Shown: positions 48,111 through 60,375 of the stretch, in pieces
Layout: every line of letters begins with the position of its first letter
How positions within the stretch are numbered: the first letter of the stretch is position 1
Assembly (NCBI GenBank): GCA_963556195.1
Contig: OY744520.1
Location: 10,016,991-10,080,990, forward strand
Direction: 5' to 3'
DNA: 64,000 nucleotides
Origin: Sepiola atlantica
Taxonomy: Eukaryota > Mollusca > Cephalopoda > Sepiida > Sepiolidae
Translations under genes and position numbers: made by a program
Notes under the pieces: generated by a model
The model's input: the letters and a program-made list of their open reading frames with translations, nothing else
Databases searched by the model: none
Told to the model about the DNA's origin: nothing

Positions 48111-48967
48111 TCATTGTTAAGAATTTTGTAAGATGAGTCAGAAGTAACCCGTCAGACTAAACATTTTTAGTTTCAATAATAACATTAATTAGCGTCAATC
48201 AATTATATTATTTAACAATTACTGCCCGGTTTCTTCTGACTCGCCCTGCATTTTGTTGGGTTATCAACCTAGTCTTATACATGCAGCAATCAAGTGACAT
48301 TACAGAACGATTACAGTTCGCAATAGTTATTCACATCTTGGTTGCCGGTCATTCTCTCTGGATGCGCCTCTGCGGTGATCCTCAAAGATAAGGGAATGCC
48401 TTTCCAGTTATTAATGCTTCTTATTCATACCTCCAAAAAGACTAATTCGACACACAACTGATGGAAGACAGCCGTCATGTATTCAATATGATCTTCGTTC
48501 CAAATCGCTGACCAGTAGGCGGCGGCAAGGAGAGAGAGAGAGAGAAGTTCAAAATCACTAATTAGTTATATCTTGTCAGCGCATGTCATTACACATCCGA
48601 CGCCCTTTCATGCTTCCAAACGGACTCCCTTGCTTTCACTCTCTCTTCTTAAGTTATGTGACGTCATATCCGCTTTGTACATCTCCACGGCCTTAGTAAT
48701 TATCAATTTAGAGTCAATGAATTGACCTCTACTAACCCCTCGACGGTTCAGTTTCTTATTATTCTCAACTATTAAATTGTATACTAGACGATTTACCCAT
48801 TCAATATCTAACAATATCTCTATTTATATAAAGTTAGGTATGTGTATATGTTTATATATTTCTATGTATAGAATTTATCCTAAACTAATTAACCAAATCA
48901 TTATGAATTTTAGAACACAGCTGCTAAGAGTAAGGGTGAGTAATGTAATTCATATTAATTTGGTTTT

Positions 48968-49510
48968 ATGCAAAGCATGGAGTATTGTTGCCACATCTGG
49001 GCTGGTGCATCATCTACTAGTCTCTCCTTCCTTGACAAAGTCCAAAAAAGAGTCGCCAACCTAATAGGTCCCTCACTGTCAGCTAAGCTCCAGTCCCTGT
49101 CCCATCGTCGCAATGTAGCATCCTTATGTTTGTTTTACAAATATTTCAATGGATTATGCTCCGATGAGTTGGTTACTCTGGTGCCCCCTCGACGTAAATT
49201 CACTAGACTAACTCGACATTCTACTAAATCTCATTCATTCACTGTGGAGGTCCCCAGATGCCGGAGAGCATTCTACTCAAATAGCTTCTTTCCTCGTGTT
49301 TCTGGCCTCTGGAACTCCCTCCCTGTCCCCTGTTTCCCCGACAGTACTGACATGCAGAAATTTAAAACTAATGTAAACAGACATCTCGCTGCTCAGATCC
49401 CAATTTAAGCTGAACCCCCAAACCTTCTCCCCTTGTCTTTTTTCTCAGTAGCCCCTTATGTCTACAGTGGCGGCCTGCCTTGTTTGGGGTGAATCATGTT
49501 AAAAAAAAAA
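48968..49510 (+). pseudogene. Jockey/CR1-type LINE 3' end
   Basis: An open 146-codon frame (48968-49408) encodes the C-terminal block MEYCCHIWAGASSTSLSF, LDKVQKRVANLIGPSLS, VASLCLFYKYFNGLCSDE, VPPRRKFTRLTRHS, CFPDSTDMQKFKTNVNRH. It matches the end of the LINE at 9.9-11.7 kb closely, including the 3' tail cttatgtctacagtggcggc. Everything upstream is lost. Confidence 0.88.
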
Positions 49511-51000
49511 AAAGGAACAAAGGGGGTGTGGAATCCCATCGTGAGAATTCAGATATCTCCTATTTTTGTGAAATTTTAACAATAGGTATTAGACATAAAT
49601 TAATAAATAGTTCTCAAATCTCTGTTTCTTTGGATTATTTTAAATATATTTGTGAGGAGACATAATATAGGTACCCACTCTTATTTTAAAATTTAAATAT
49701 TTCAGATTTGCATTTAATTTGATCCATAGTTATTACACGAACTAAACAAAATCTTCTGAATTTCAATTTCTTCTCAAGATTCCTTAAATTTTAGACATTT
49801 TCTAGAATAAAATCACCTAATGGCTTTTGATTATAATTGGAATAAGAATTCTAGACATAAGATTTTATAAAATTATTACTTGATTTTAATCTTAATAATG
49901 AGGCATAAAAGTGGTGCAACTGTTCTGTTCAGGGAATTCATTTTACCCGTCCTGGGACTGGTACTTTTTAGTATACTTATAAAATCATTGAAAATGAGTT
50001 GCCCTAAAATTTCCTATTGAAGTAATACATGAAAAAAATGTCAATTGTCCTGAGAGATGTAAGAAACTGTTAACATCACAGATGGGCAGATTAAATGTGA
50101 TTCATTTTTTATAACACTGAAAATTGTTGCTTTATACGTCAATCATAAGATGACAGTTGAACGTATAGTTTGATCTCTTCACATGACAAAAGCTGTTGCT
50201 TAACACATCAGGCATAGAATGATAGGACAACCTGGATGCACTTTTCAATTCACGAAAGTAATAGCCTGCGTGACATACCATAGAGTGACATATCCCGAAA
50301 TCTCGAGTTTTTAGTATCTCCAAAGTTTGTATCTTGAAAAAGATGTTATCAATCATAGATTTCATCAGACATTACTCTAGTCAGAATATTTTACACATTT
50401 AAGCTTCGCCTTTGTGTTTTATTTATTCATTTTTATTTAATACTAGACGATTTATCCGACGTTGCATTGTATCAAATATAAATCTACTACGTGCTGTGCA
50501 GGTCCTATGTTTATTAAGGTACTAAACCAGTTCTTAAATAAATAAAATTGTTAAATGATCTACAACTTCGGGGATACTAAAATATTTTATTCGAAGCACT
50601 TTTATAGTTATTTTGTAAATAAACGCTTTAAATATGGAGGACACATGAGCTGGTCATGTTTCTGTCTTATTTATTAGGCTTTACATCGAATAATTGAACT
50701 TGTATAAGTCGAACAAAATGTTTCAGCATATGTGACACCCGGATAGTACCGGGTCAATCTGATAAGAAATAAAAATCACATGATATGTGCATGTAAATAA
50801 TAGATAGTAATGATGCTAAGTGTCTCAAAATAGACATTTAAAACACTAAATTTTTCAAGAGAATCTGAGGAAATTATAGAGAGGGGAAATTAATTATTTT
50901 CAAATCGTATGAAATGAAGGTTGAACAAGTGAAGGGTTAGCTGAATATTCGATCATTATTTTATTCAAATGAAACTTTTGTTACATTCGAATATATGTTT
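49511..51000. other. No gene recognised
   Basis: AT-rich sequence. A ctagacgatttatccgacgt motif near 50445 resembles element starts at 24.37 and 48.78 kb. Confidence 0.5.
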
Positions 51001-51860
51001 CAATACACTCACATTCTAGAGAAATGAAACAGAAATCTTCCAATTTGCATTAAATTTCTAGGGATGAGAAACATCATTTCTTCCAATATGCACTCACATT
51101 CTAGAGATACATAACGACATTGTTCCTATTTGCATTCATATTCTTGAGATAAGCGATACCATTCTTCCGATTTGTATTCCCATTTTAGAGATAAGAAACG
51201 ACATTCTTGCGATTTGCATCTACATTCCCGAGCTAAGTCACACCATTTTTCCAATTTGTATTCACATTCTAGAGATACGAAACACTATTCTTCCATTAAC
51301 ATTAACATTCTAACAATAACAAGCACCATTGTTCTAACATGCATTCAAATTCTAGTTATAAAACCATTTTTTTCCAAATTTGCATTCACATTCTAGAGTT
51401 AAAAAACACCAATTCCTAATTTTCATTAACATTCTAGAGGTAAGATACACCATTATTACAGCATGCATTCACATTTTAGAAGTAGGAATAATGAACATCA
51501 TTCTTCCAATTTGCATTTACATTCTGGAGACCAAAAAACACCATTCTTCTTATTTATATTCACATTCTAAATATAAGAACCATCATTCTTCCAATTTGCA
51601 TTCTCGTCTATGAGATAACAAACACCATTCTTCCAAATTTCTTTCTTCTACATTCTAGATATAAGAAACACCATTATTCCAATTTGCATTCACATTCTAG
51701 ATATGAGAAACATAATTCTACCAATTTATGTTGGCATTCTAGAGTTAAGAAACACCATTATTCCAATCGACATTCACTTTATAGAGATGAAAACCCACAT
51801 TCTTACTATTTGCATTCAAATTCTAGAGATGAGAAATACCATTCTTGCCATTTTCAGTGT
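51001..51860. repeat. Degenerate 42-bp minisatellite, about 18-20 copies
   Basis: The unit reads about ttccaatttgcattcacatt then ctagagataagaaacaccattc, with many substitutions and small indels. It is older than the other arrays. Short frames through it are artefacts. Confidence 0.85.
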
Positions 51861-52014
51861 AAAACAACCACAAGAAAATTTTTAGTAAATATTCCCTTTT
51901 TTCTGTAAATTAAAATCCGTGGCCATATTGAACGCCTACCGCTTTGGGAGGCAACACTTGAAATCCTTGAAATGACATTCTCAGGCAATATGAAATAGAA
52001 TAAATACATATAAG

Positions 52015-52240
52015 ATGTTGCCAAGTCTGCTGCATAGAAGGTAGGCCCCCTTTACCGGGCTAGAAAACTTCTCATATTTGCCAGTATCTTATATCTCTAT
52101 AAAGCCACAATTCGCTCGTACATGGAGTATTGTTGCCACATCTGTGCTGGTGCACCAACCACCAGCCCCTCTCCTTTGGACAGGTTAAACAAAATTAATC
52201 AAATAGGTCCCACACTGTCTGCCAAGCTCAAGTTGGGGAA
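52015..52240 (+). pseudogene. Jockey/CR1-type LINE fragment
   Basis: Reads AAxKVGxLYRARKLLIFASILYLYKATIRSYMEYCCHICAGAPTTS, homologous to the C-terminal part of the LINE at 11.1-11.3 kb. Both ends are truncated. Confidence 0.75.
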
Positions 52241-52635
52241 ACAGGGAGCAGGAAAAGAAATTCCAAACATAAGCGGTCCAAGGAAAGAAATGATCAGAGT
52301 AGAACATCTTCTGCGATCTAGGAATCTCTACAGGGGAGGTTAGCATTTACCTGCAAGTCGCGTGGGTAGGGGCATCTTCGTTTTGGGGTTACAAGTGCAG
52401 TTTATTGGAGCACATTCCATGGAAGTACTTATGGAACAAATACTGGGATGCAATTCTGCGGCGAGTCTATAGAGGCTGGAGCTTGACAGACAGTGTGGGA
52501 ACCATTAAATGAGAAATTCTCTTTTGCATCCTGTCCAAGAGCGAGAGGTTAGTAGTTGGCATACCATACCAGACGTGCCAACAATACTCAATACATGGGC
52601 GAATAGTGGTTTTGTAGAATCGCTGCATTCAATAT
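52241..52635 (-). pseudogene. Related LINE C-terminal fragment, opposite strand
   Basis: The minus strand reads RFYKTTIRPCIEYCWHVWYG, PTTNLSLLDRMQKRISHL and KYFHGMCS with one stop. It meets the plus-strand fragment tail to tail at about 52240. Confidence 0.7.
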
Positions 52636-52639
52636 AATA

Positions 52640-53490
52640 AGTCACATGACTATGTTCTTTTTAGCTGTGTTTTTTTTCATTATCTCTTCGCTATCTTTTG
52701 GTCGACGTATAATAGATAAATTTCCCTTTGTGTCGCTTTCTGTGAGCTATTCTCTTCCCCGGCGAGTAGTCTGCGACTATTACAAGAGTGGTAGATCTCT
52801 TTGCTAAGTTTTACCATTACTATTTTGCCTGTGGTAGATTATTAATCGTCCCCCATCGCTGTCTTTTCGAATTAATATGGTTCTACCTTTAGTCATTCGT
52901 TCTGGCATGTCTGTTTCGCATATGCATCTCCTTAGGGTTTATGCTAGTCTTTTATGTAGGGTCATGAACCTTTTAAACCAGAATTCATGTATTCCATCAT
53001 GGCCTGGTGCTTTCCAGTTTGCCGTTTTGCTTAATACTGTCTTGAATATCTTCATTAATCTATTTCTTTTGTTTTTCATCCACTCTGCATTCTTGTTGTG
53101 GTCTTGTCGTTTCTCCCATTTATTGCTCTAGAAGTATCTTGTTTCTGATAGGCCTGATTGCTCTTCCATTGTTTGTAAAAGTCTTGCTTTGTTTGTACTC
53201 TTCAGATGTGTATCTTCTCAGTCTCCTTCCTTTGCCATTATCTGTTGCATTAATGTCCCCGCGTCTTTGCTCGCCTTTCTTCTTTTTTGTCAGCTGTATT
53301 TTCCTCTGCTATTATTTTCCGATCTCTTTAGCCTTATTTATAGCTGTAGCTTCTTTTATAGTTTATTGATCTGGGATTGCAGTCTGGTTTCCCATCCGGA
53401 TGTCATTCGTCCATTCTTCTGGCAAAGTTTGCCTTCTTATGTTTAGCCTCGTGAATACATATTTAGCAGAACATAAATGAGATCGTTAGA
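52640..53490 (-). pseudogene. R4/Dong-like LINE RT N-terminal fragment
   Basis: The minus strand resembles the stretch before and at the start of the RT of the LINE at 6.1 kb, including a stop-broken KAPGHDGIHEFW-like block and the HMRNRHARTND-like thumb segment. It is frameshifted throughout. This is the third copy of the family in the window. Confidence 0.6.
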
Positions 53491-53607
53491 GTCCAAGTGA
53501 TAACACATTTCTCCAGATTTTGAGTACTTCCCGCTTCTTTCGATCACCACTACAACTCACTTTGAGTTTTCGCACCAGCCGTTTACTATGGAGTTTTTGC
53601 TGTTTAC

Positions 53608-53840
53608 GGTAGATGATTATTTACCTCCTCTCCAGGAGGGTTAGACACAAGGTTAGGTGAGGTTTTTAAAAGCCCCATCGGCATTCCCTGGTTGGGGCGC
53701 CTCAGGCGATCAGCAATAAACTAACCCATTCTCAAAGAGAGACGGTAAAGCCTGGGAGAGTGAACCTCTTAGGACTGTTTTTCAGTCCTAGACCATCCAC
53801 CATCCCAGGCTTTTCATTCCCTCTTTAAGCATCTTTAAGT
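53608..53840 (-). mobile_element. Second SINE-like family, minus-strand copy
   Basis: The minus strand reads ctcccaggctttaccgtctc, gtttattgctgatcgcctga, ggcgccccaaccagggaatg, then accttgtgtctaaccctcct and ggagaggaggtaaataa. Confidence 0.65.
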
Positions 53841-54522
53841 ATTAGTGTTTCTTTTTAATGCATTCGAGTCACATTTACCATAAAACAACATTTAAGTAAA
53901 ACTTTAGTACATATTTAAATTTGTTTGAATTTAAATATTCGATTCAGTTACAGACCGTGTATTTGTTTATTTTTTAATGAGAATGATACACAATTTCTGA
54001 TCAGCCCCTCCCCCAGCCCCACCCCCATATAACATTCACAGCAAGAACTCGTCTAGCAAAGAACTTTTCCTTCCTCTGTGTACCAAAGACCAAACAGAAG
54101 TTCTAATCTGTGGAACACAATACCAGTTACAAGGCAGCTGTCGGCGTTTTCTCTTGAATTCGAGTGACAATAAGCCTCAAGAGAATTCCAATACTCTCCA
54201 TGTCCCCGCTTCCAGTAAAGGTCTGAACGAGGCTATCCTCCTCGTTTTTTGTTCATCTTGAACAATTTGTAACTCGTTGTGTCAGCGTCGGTGCATTTTC
54301 CATCTGCGTTAATCGATTGCGAAGGTAAATCGACAGATTCTTTAAAAGTAGAGTTTTAAAAAATGCAGATAAATTGTATCCGCTCAATCCCAACCCCTCA
54401 ATAATAATTGCGTGACCCCCTTCATCATCGGGTTCGTTCAAACCTTGACCTTTACTCTCTCCCATTTTTATTTTACTGAAGTATCACCACTCATTAAGGC
54501 TGAATGCTACTCGAGGATAAAA
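53841..54522. other. No gene recognised
   Basis: Mixed sequence with one 70-codon frame without a known motif. Confidence 0.45.
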
Positions 54523-54645
54523 GTTAATGAGATGGAATGATGGCTAGTTAAAAGGTGAAATAAGAGTTAATGAGATGGAATGATGGCTTGTTTAAAGGTG
54601 AAATAAGGGTTAATGAGATGAAATGATGGCTAGTTGAAAGGTGAA
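54523..54645. repeat. 43-bp repeat, 3 copies
   Basis: Units read gttaatgagatggaatgatg then gctagttaaaaggtgaaataa. Confidence 0.85.
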
Positions 54646-54679
54646 GAACCGACTGATTAATGGAACGAACTACGTTTGG

Positions 54680-55625
54680 TTACTTGTGGGGACTGTATAT
54701 GACAGGAATCCGTCGACATTGGATTTGAAAACGATTATGTTGTAATCTACAGGAAAGCAGTTCCAGGTCAATGTGTTCCACAGACGAGAAGCCTTGTGCA
54801 GAAGCACACAGACGAAGACAGGAAAGTTATTTTTCATTGTGGTAGCAAAAGCGAGTTCTTGCTGTGAATGTTTTACCAGGGGGACCAGTGATTGGAGCTC
54901 AGTCGAGCACTTTCCATGAAAGTAATGATAGGGTAGAGCAGGGGCGGGCAGCCTTTTTAGAGTGAGGGCCAGATGAGACTTTATGAAGGAGATCGCGGAC
55001 TGGAGTGAAAAACGAAATCTCACAATTACTATATTTTGTTTACATGAATAAATTGTACAAAAATTGCATTGGACACTCTACAAATCTGATATTTTTTCTC
55101 AAGAGACTTCTGTATGTTATGTTATAAAAGGCGCCGACGAAGAGCCATTTTGGAATCATAAAAAAAAGAAATGGGGGGGTAGCAAGTTGATCCAGCGTTC
55201 GTTTTGACACACCTCACATAAGTTCTCTGTTTTATGCCCTTTCCTCGTCTCTCGTTTTCTCTTTGCCTCTCTCTTTCTCTTTTTCTATTTTTATCTCAGG
55301 CCAAAGATTTGAAATTAATAGTTAAAGAAAAATGAAATATACATCCATCATCGCTCACTGATATTTATACATTTTTAACCCACTGTAAATCTTAATCGAA
55401 ACCTACGTTTACATCTATGTCACAAAATGATATGAGTTTTACTGGGAGGTCCGCGGGCCGGATTGAAATAATAAAGCATAACAGGGTGGCGGACCGGAGG
55501 CTAAGACTTCGCGGGCCGGATGTGGCCCGCGGGCCGGAGGTTGCCCGCCCCTGGGGTAGAGAGAGACTAGTAACGCCTCTTCTCTGAGAAAGGGACTGTA
55601 AGGAACGAAGAGATTACCCCCCCCC
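54680..55625 (-). pseudogene. LINE C-terminal fragment interrupted by a hAT-type element
   Basis: The minus strand reads HYFHGKCSTELQSLVPLVKH, SQQELAFATTMKNNFPVFVC, ASRLWNTLTWNCFP and VFKSNVDGFLSY (54680-54938). Its N-terminal continuation (an RxxLSLLYR-like block) lies beyond the insertion at 55562-55625. The Jockey/CR1-type C-terminal pattern is clear, but it is a different subfamily from the copy at 48.97 kb. Confidence 0.75.
54939..55553. mobile_element. hAT-type non-autonomous DNA transposon with 8-bp target duplication
   Basis: Terminal inverted repeats are caggggcgggcagcct on the left (54939) and aggttgcccgcccctg on the right (ending 55553). gggtagag occurs immediately outside both ends (54931-54938 and 55554-55561). 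CAGGGGNGGGCA-type ends plus an 8-bp duplication are diagnostic of hAT elements. It is 615 bp without a transposase frame, so it needs a transposase from elsewhere. It sits in the LINE fragment and is therefore younger. Confidence 0.9.
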
Positions 55626-56879
55626 CACCCACCCACCCACAAACTATATTTGTTGTTGTTTTATCTCGTGCCTCGGTCTGTCTCTACTAAGTTTCAGTAC
55701 ACGTGCACTCTTGTCCTTTCATGTATAATCATTTCATTGTAAAAACCGCGCGAAAAAGTGTGCCGCCATTGTCGTTCTACTGACACAAATATTTTTGTTG
55801 TTTTGAAACATTGATCGAATAGATTACTCAACCTCTGGTCATTGTCGTGTGCTAAATAAACAAAAAAACAACAAAACATTGGTCCGATCTTACTTGGCTG
55901 AGTCATGTGCATAATCATTCAGCCTCCTCTTCGGGGGGAGCTATCTCTACACATCCCAAAAGGGGCAATACTAGTGTAGTCTGTTGATGCACATTTATGA
56001 CGTTTTTGCCATGAGTTAATTGTTCATTTATGATTTCGTGTGCGTAACTTTAGAGTTGTTCCTTTGTTACTAGAGGCAAGCAAAGGAATGAGTCAGTGTA
56101 CGAAGTGCGTTCATGAATATATCATATGTAAGTTAGTTGATAGTAGTTTTTGTTTCCATTTTCCCCAGATAGTAAATCGGTGGAGATCTACTGAAACGTG
56201 TTGACTGTTTGATATTGCCGCCCTGACTACTTAACTACTTAATAGAAAATACGTGGGATTCCGGTACTTTTTGACTTTTAGCGAGAAAATAATTATTAAT
56301 TTGCGGACGTAGTTGTAAACATATCACATAGCTTGTTATTTTTCTAATTTCTTTGTTTTCTATTTGGAACCCCTGTTTTCGAAAAAAATGGGGAAGGGGT
56401 CATTTTAGACCTGTTCTATTTGTTCGTGTTTACATTATTGATTCATACATATAGAATTTAAATAGATTTTAATTCTATAACACTACAGTTTAGCGAGTTC
56501 GTTGAAGGAAGGTTATTTTAGTTTGTTTGGGGGATATTTTTAATAATATTATAACTATTCATGAATATATTGTCTAGAAAATACTTATATATTATTTTTA
56601 TTCATTAACTAAGTTCTAAAATTATATTTTTACAGAAATTATTGGCGTTACCATTATTAGGTGCATGGGGAAAAAGTATTGGTTTCTATCGTGCTAGAAT
56701 CCACTATTTGCATTAGTATATCCGTGATATACATTAGATATCCGTGATATACTAACACTAACTAAGAGTGGTTTTGTGATGCCCTATGACTGCTCGCGAA
56801 AAATACAGCTATTTACCTTAATATCCACGGTAGATCGTAACGAAGAAAAAACTTAACGAGAATACCCAGAACTCAGCGG
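55626..56879. other. No gene recognised
   Basis: Mixed sequence that includes a C-rich tract just before it (55617-55640). Confidence 0.5.
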
Positions 56880-57130
56880 ACTAGTATTAAAATCCCACCC
56901 CTTCACTGTAAAGGTCCCTTAGATACTTTAATATCTTATTTTCTCAGACCCTTACATTTAGAATTTCACCCTGCTCCCTGTTTCCTCAACCGTACCAATA
57001 TGAAGGGATTTAAATGTAATATGAACAAAAATCTTGCTGACCAACTCCCCATTCAGGTTGCCCCCTACAAATCTGTCCCCTTTTACAGTATATCCCCTCA
57101 CGCTTCCGTGGCAATATGCCTTGTTTGTGG
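56880..57130 (+). pseudogene. Jockey/CR1-type LINE 3' end, eroded
   Basis: cttcactgtaaaggtccctt, ccctgctccctgtttcctca, aatatgaagggatttaaatg and tgccttgtttgtggcgaaca follow the order of the LINE ends at 11.5 and 49.3 kb. Many indels. Confidence 0.65.
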
Positions 57131-57194
57131 CGAACATAAGTAAAATTAAAATAATACATAAAAATAACAGAGTTAGATTGTAAATCGATCCAAA

Positions 57195-57446
57195 TAACTA
57201 AACATACTTCCCGGAAAGAAAACGCACAAAATCGTCTTCCTTACTCCAGCCAAATTTATAAAACGGTGCAGACATTGTGAGGGTTTTCTGTCTCCCATCG
57301 TCTGTGTCGAGAGGTAAACATCCACTAAATGACTTCGTTTCTTGATATGGTATAGGAGGTTCTCTGCACGTAGAGAAAGAATAGCTACGTCTTGGGATAA
57401 TTTCGTCGCATATATTTTGTTTTAATTCGGAGACAATCCCTCTCAT
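57195..57446 (-). CDS. Unknown candidate coding exon or short frame
   Basis: An 82-codon frame without low-complexity or transposon features: MRGIVSELKQNICDEIIPRR, then CREPPIPYQETKSFSGCLPL and SAPFYKFGWSKEDDFVRFL. I do not recognise the family. The frame stops in gtatgtttag; GTATGT also fits a 5' splice donor, so this could be an internal exon ending after FLSG. Upstream AG sites could serve as acceptor. The neighbours are a LINE end and a TA array, so it may also be a chance frame or an unrecognised element. Confidence 0.25.
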
Positions 57447-57533
57447 TTGAAAATCTACCTCAATTTGAATATATTCAAATTTGGATCACGCTTGAATTAT
57501 CCAGATATTTTTCTCAGTCGTATTAATGTCCAG

Positions 57534-57535
<2 letters not shown>

Positions 57536-57605
<70 letters not shown>

Positions 57606-57835
57606 CATTATATATATATAGCATTATATATATATATATATATAGCATTATATATATATATATATATATATATATAGCATTATATATATATATATAGCAT
57701 TATATATACATATATATATAGCATTATATATATATATATATAGCATTATATATACATATATATATAGCATTATATATATATATATATATAGCATTATATA
57801 TATATATAGCATCATATATATATATATATATATAG

Positions 57836-57926
<91 letters not shown>

Positions 57927-57940
57927 CAGAGAGAGAGAGA
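57536..57940. repeat. (TA)n array with GCAT interruptions, then (GA)n
   Basis: TA runs are punctuated by about nine tatagcat units at irregular intervals, then about 70 bases of GA. Confidence 0.95.
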
Positions 57941-58154
57941 GATTTTGCACTTAGAAGATATTTTATTCAGTGAAGACCGGAATTAGGCCAATAAAAACAA
58001 GCTCGATGATACTCGTTACAGGGTACAGAGCATTTATGTGTTTTTTTAAAAGTTTACTAAAACATTTCGTTCAAGAAATCATTCATCACCACAAAAGACT
58101 TTTTTCTATTCAAAGTTTATTTATTTATTTATCAGATTTGTCAAAATTTAATAG

Positions 58155-58217
58155 ATTTTTCCCTAAACGTGTTTCTCTACGAACCAGGTCCTTGCTTGGC
58201 AGATCATCAGAGGAATT
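58155..58217 (-). ncRNA. Hammerhead ribozyme-like, partly degraded
   Basis: On the minus strand: TTCCT, CTGATGA (plus 58204-58210), a long imperfect stem II that closes TCTGC/GTAGA, GAA (58173-58175), a short ACACGTT stem III region and AGGGA, which can pair with TTCCT. Core bases are present, but stem III is off by about one base, so activity is doubtful. Confidence 0.5.
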
Positions 58218-58751
58218 ATGTACCTGCTTCGTAGAGAAACACTTGGTCTTTGCTTTTTGCTGATCTTATTTATTTACCTATATTTGGTTTGTTGTATTCT
58301 TACTTGAAATAAGAACGGCCAACCTTCGCAAGATGCCGACTGAGTCCTCCATGTTGGTTATCAAAAGAGCCCCCCCTCCCTGATCATGACGCTCATATCT
58401 TTCTTCTGTGCCCCATTGTTTTTATATTTGTTTGGTGTCATTTTTTCATATTTTTTTGGTGTATGTGGCAACACCAAGTCCAAGCTTATTTCACCCGTGA
58501 TCTCATCACAGGGATAGTGTTTATCTATCCCATATGTAGAAATAATAGTGTACATATTGTATGTGTTAGATTATTTACAATAAAGAGTGTTGATCAGTAT
58601 TTGTTCCAATGGCAAATAACTCATAAACCGAGTGTGTCTGGACTATTTATACATACAGAACTTAATCGTGACGTTCCAAACTTCCTGTACATAAACTATC
58701 AGGAAAATTGAGCCTTGCTCGAGATTAAAAATACAACAAGATGAACATTCA
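58218..58751. other. No gene recognised
   Basis: AT-rich sequence with a duplicated cgtagagaaaca (with its inverse at 58170) and nothing else. Confidence 0.45.
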
Positions 58752-58966
58752 TTGGCCTTTTGGCTCGAGCAAAGTCTAGTATCTCTTCTGATACTACGCT
58801 TTATTTTTTCTGTCCTTGGTTAGTGAAGGAGAAATCGTTCTAGACTACGGCAATTAAAATGTTTGTCCCAATCCAGAGTGCCCCGTTTTTGTAAAGCTTG
58901 ATTTTCCCTACATCAAAAACCGACCTTGTGTCTAACTCTGCCCACGTAGGGAGGCAAGTAAATTGG
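58752..58966 (+). mobile_element. U2 snRNA-headed SINE-like repeat
   Basis: ggccttttggct (58754-58765) is identical to U2; tagtatct (58777-58784) follows at the U2 spacing, then ttctgatactacgctt completes a hairpin with the preceding block. The body tttgtcccaatccagagtgc and tail gaccttgtgtctaactctgc, gggaggcaagtaaat match the copies at 20.6 and 25.5 kb. Confidence 0.78.
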
Positions 58967-59634
58967 AACATTTCACGGTATAATCAAAAATAACTACAAA
59001 ATATTTTATTTTTATTTATTTTTTTTTTACAAAAGGTGGTGGAGCAGACACTTCTAGTAAAGAAACAGACAGGAGGACATATTGACGAGGGGAGAAAGAC
59101 GTAGACATACAAAGAGAGGATGAAAGAAAGAAAGAAAGACAAAGATGAATACAGAGGGGTGAAAGAGAGAGAGAGAGTAAGAGAGAGAGAGAGGGGCTTC
59201 TGTCACGGTTATACGATTTACAGAGAAGTTAGTAGTTAGTAGTTATGACTACTAATATGAAGAAATGCTAAATCATCTAATCTTTAAAAGATACGTTCAT
59301 ATAAAGATGTGTGAATTATAAGTCACCTTATTAACTAACTAGTAGTAGGTGGACCTTTTGCCTGACGGACGTTTTTGGTCCGGATATTTTGGCCTGGACG
59401 TTTTGGCCAACACGATGTATAATCATGAAGTTCTTTAAACATTTAATCAATTTAAAGCCATAACTTGACTGAGGTTTTCGAACTGTTTGCATGTGTCTCC
59501 GACCTGTTTTTCCTCTTCCCGTACCAAAGCTTTTCTTGTTATGTGTGCGTTCGGCTATTTGTTGCTGGTTTATAGAGTTAAAACAAAGGCAGACGATCGT
59601 ACTTGCTTACTTATAATGATGCATTTAATTAAAA
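58967..59634. other. No gene; GA tract and ttttggcc-rich patch
   Basis: GA-rich sequence at 59160-59193, and a repeated ggacgttttggcc/ggatattttggcc phrase at 59365-59415 that may belong to an unrecognised element. Confidence 0.45.
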
Positions 59635-60375
59635 CAACGGTTGATAGTTTCTCCACAAGATATTAATAAATGAAATTACGGATTCATAGGATTTGTGGGA
59701 CAAAGGCATTTCATTTATTAATAGTTTGTCTACAAAAATCTATTCATAAATGAAATGACGGTTAAAAAGACTGCGTGAGGCGAAGAGTTGTTTTATTTAT
59801 TAATAGTGTGTCGTCTACAACAAGCTACTAATAAATGAAATGACCGTTTAATAAGCTGTGTTGGGACCAAGACATTTCAGTTATTAATAGTTTGTCGACA
59901 ACAATTTATTAATGAATGAAATGACGGTTTAAAAGCCTGTGTGGAACAAAACATTTCATTTATTAGTACTTTGTCTACAACAAGCTATTAATAAATGAAA
60001 TAACGATTTAAAAGAATGTGTGCAACAAAGACATTTCATTTATTGATAATGTGTCTACAATTAGCGATTAATCGATGAACTGACAGTTTAAAAGGCTGTA
60101 TGGGACGAATACACTTCGTTTATTAATAGTTTATCTACAAACAACTATTTATACATAAAATGACGATTTATAAAGTTGTGTGGGACGAAGACATTTCATT
60201 TATTAATAGTTTGTCTACAACAATATATTAATAAATGAGATGGCAGTTTAAAAAGACATTTCATTTATTTATAGCCTTTCTACAAGAAATATCAATAAAT
60301 GAAATGACAGTTTAAACGGTTATTTGGGACAAAGACATTTCATTAATTAATAGTTTTCATACGACAAACTATGAA
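59635..60375. repeat. Roughly 80-bp satellite whose units are hairpins, about 9-10 copies
   Basis: Each unit holds catttcatttattaatag, a spacer with tttgtctacaacaa, then ctattaataaatgaaatg, the inverse of the first part. A tail acggtttaaaaggctgtgtg and gggacaaaga links units. Copies differ by 10-20 percent, but both arms are kept. Confidence 0.85.

Noticed and set aside
58752..58966. True U2 snRNA gene
   Set aside because: Only the first 40 or so bases resemble U2; the Sm site and 3' stem-loops are missing and the rest matches the SINE-like family.
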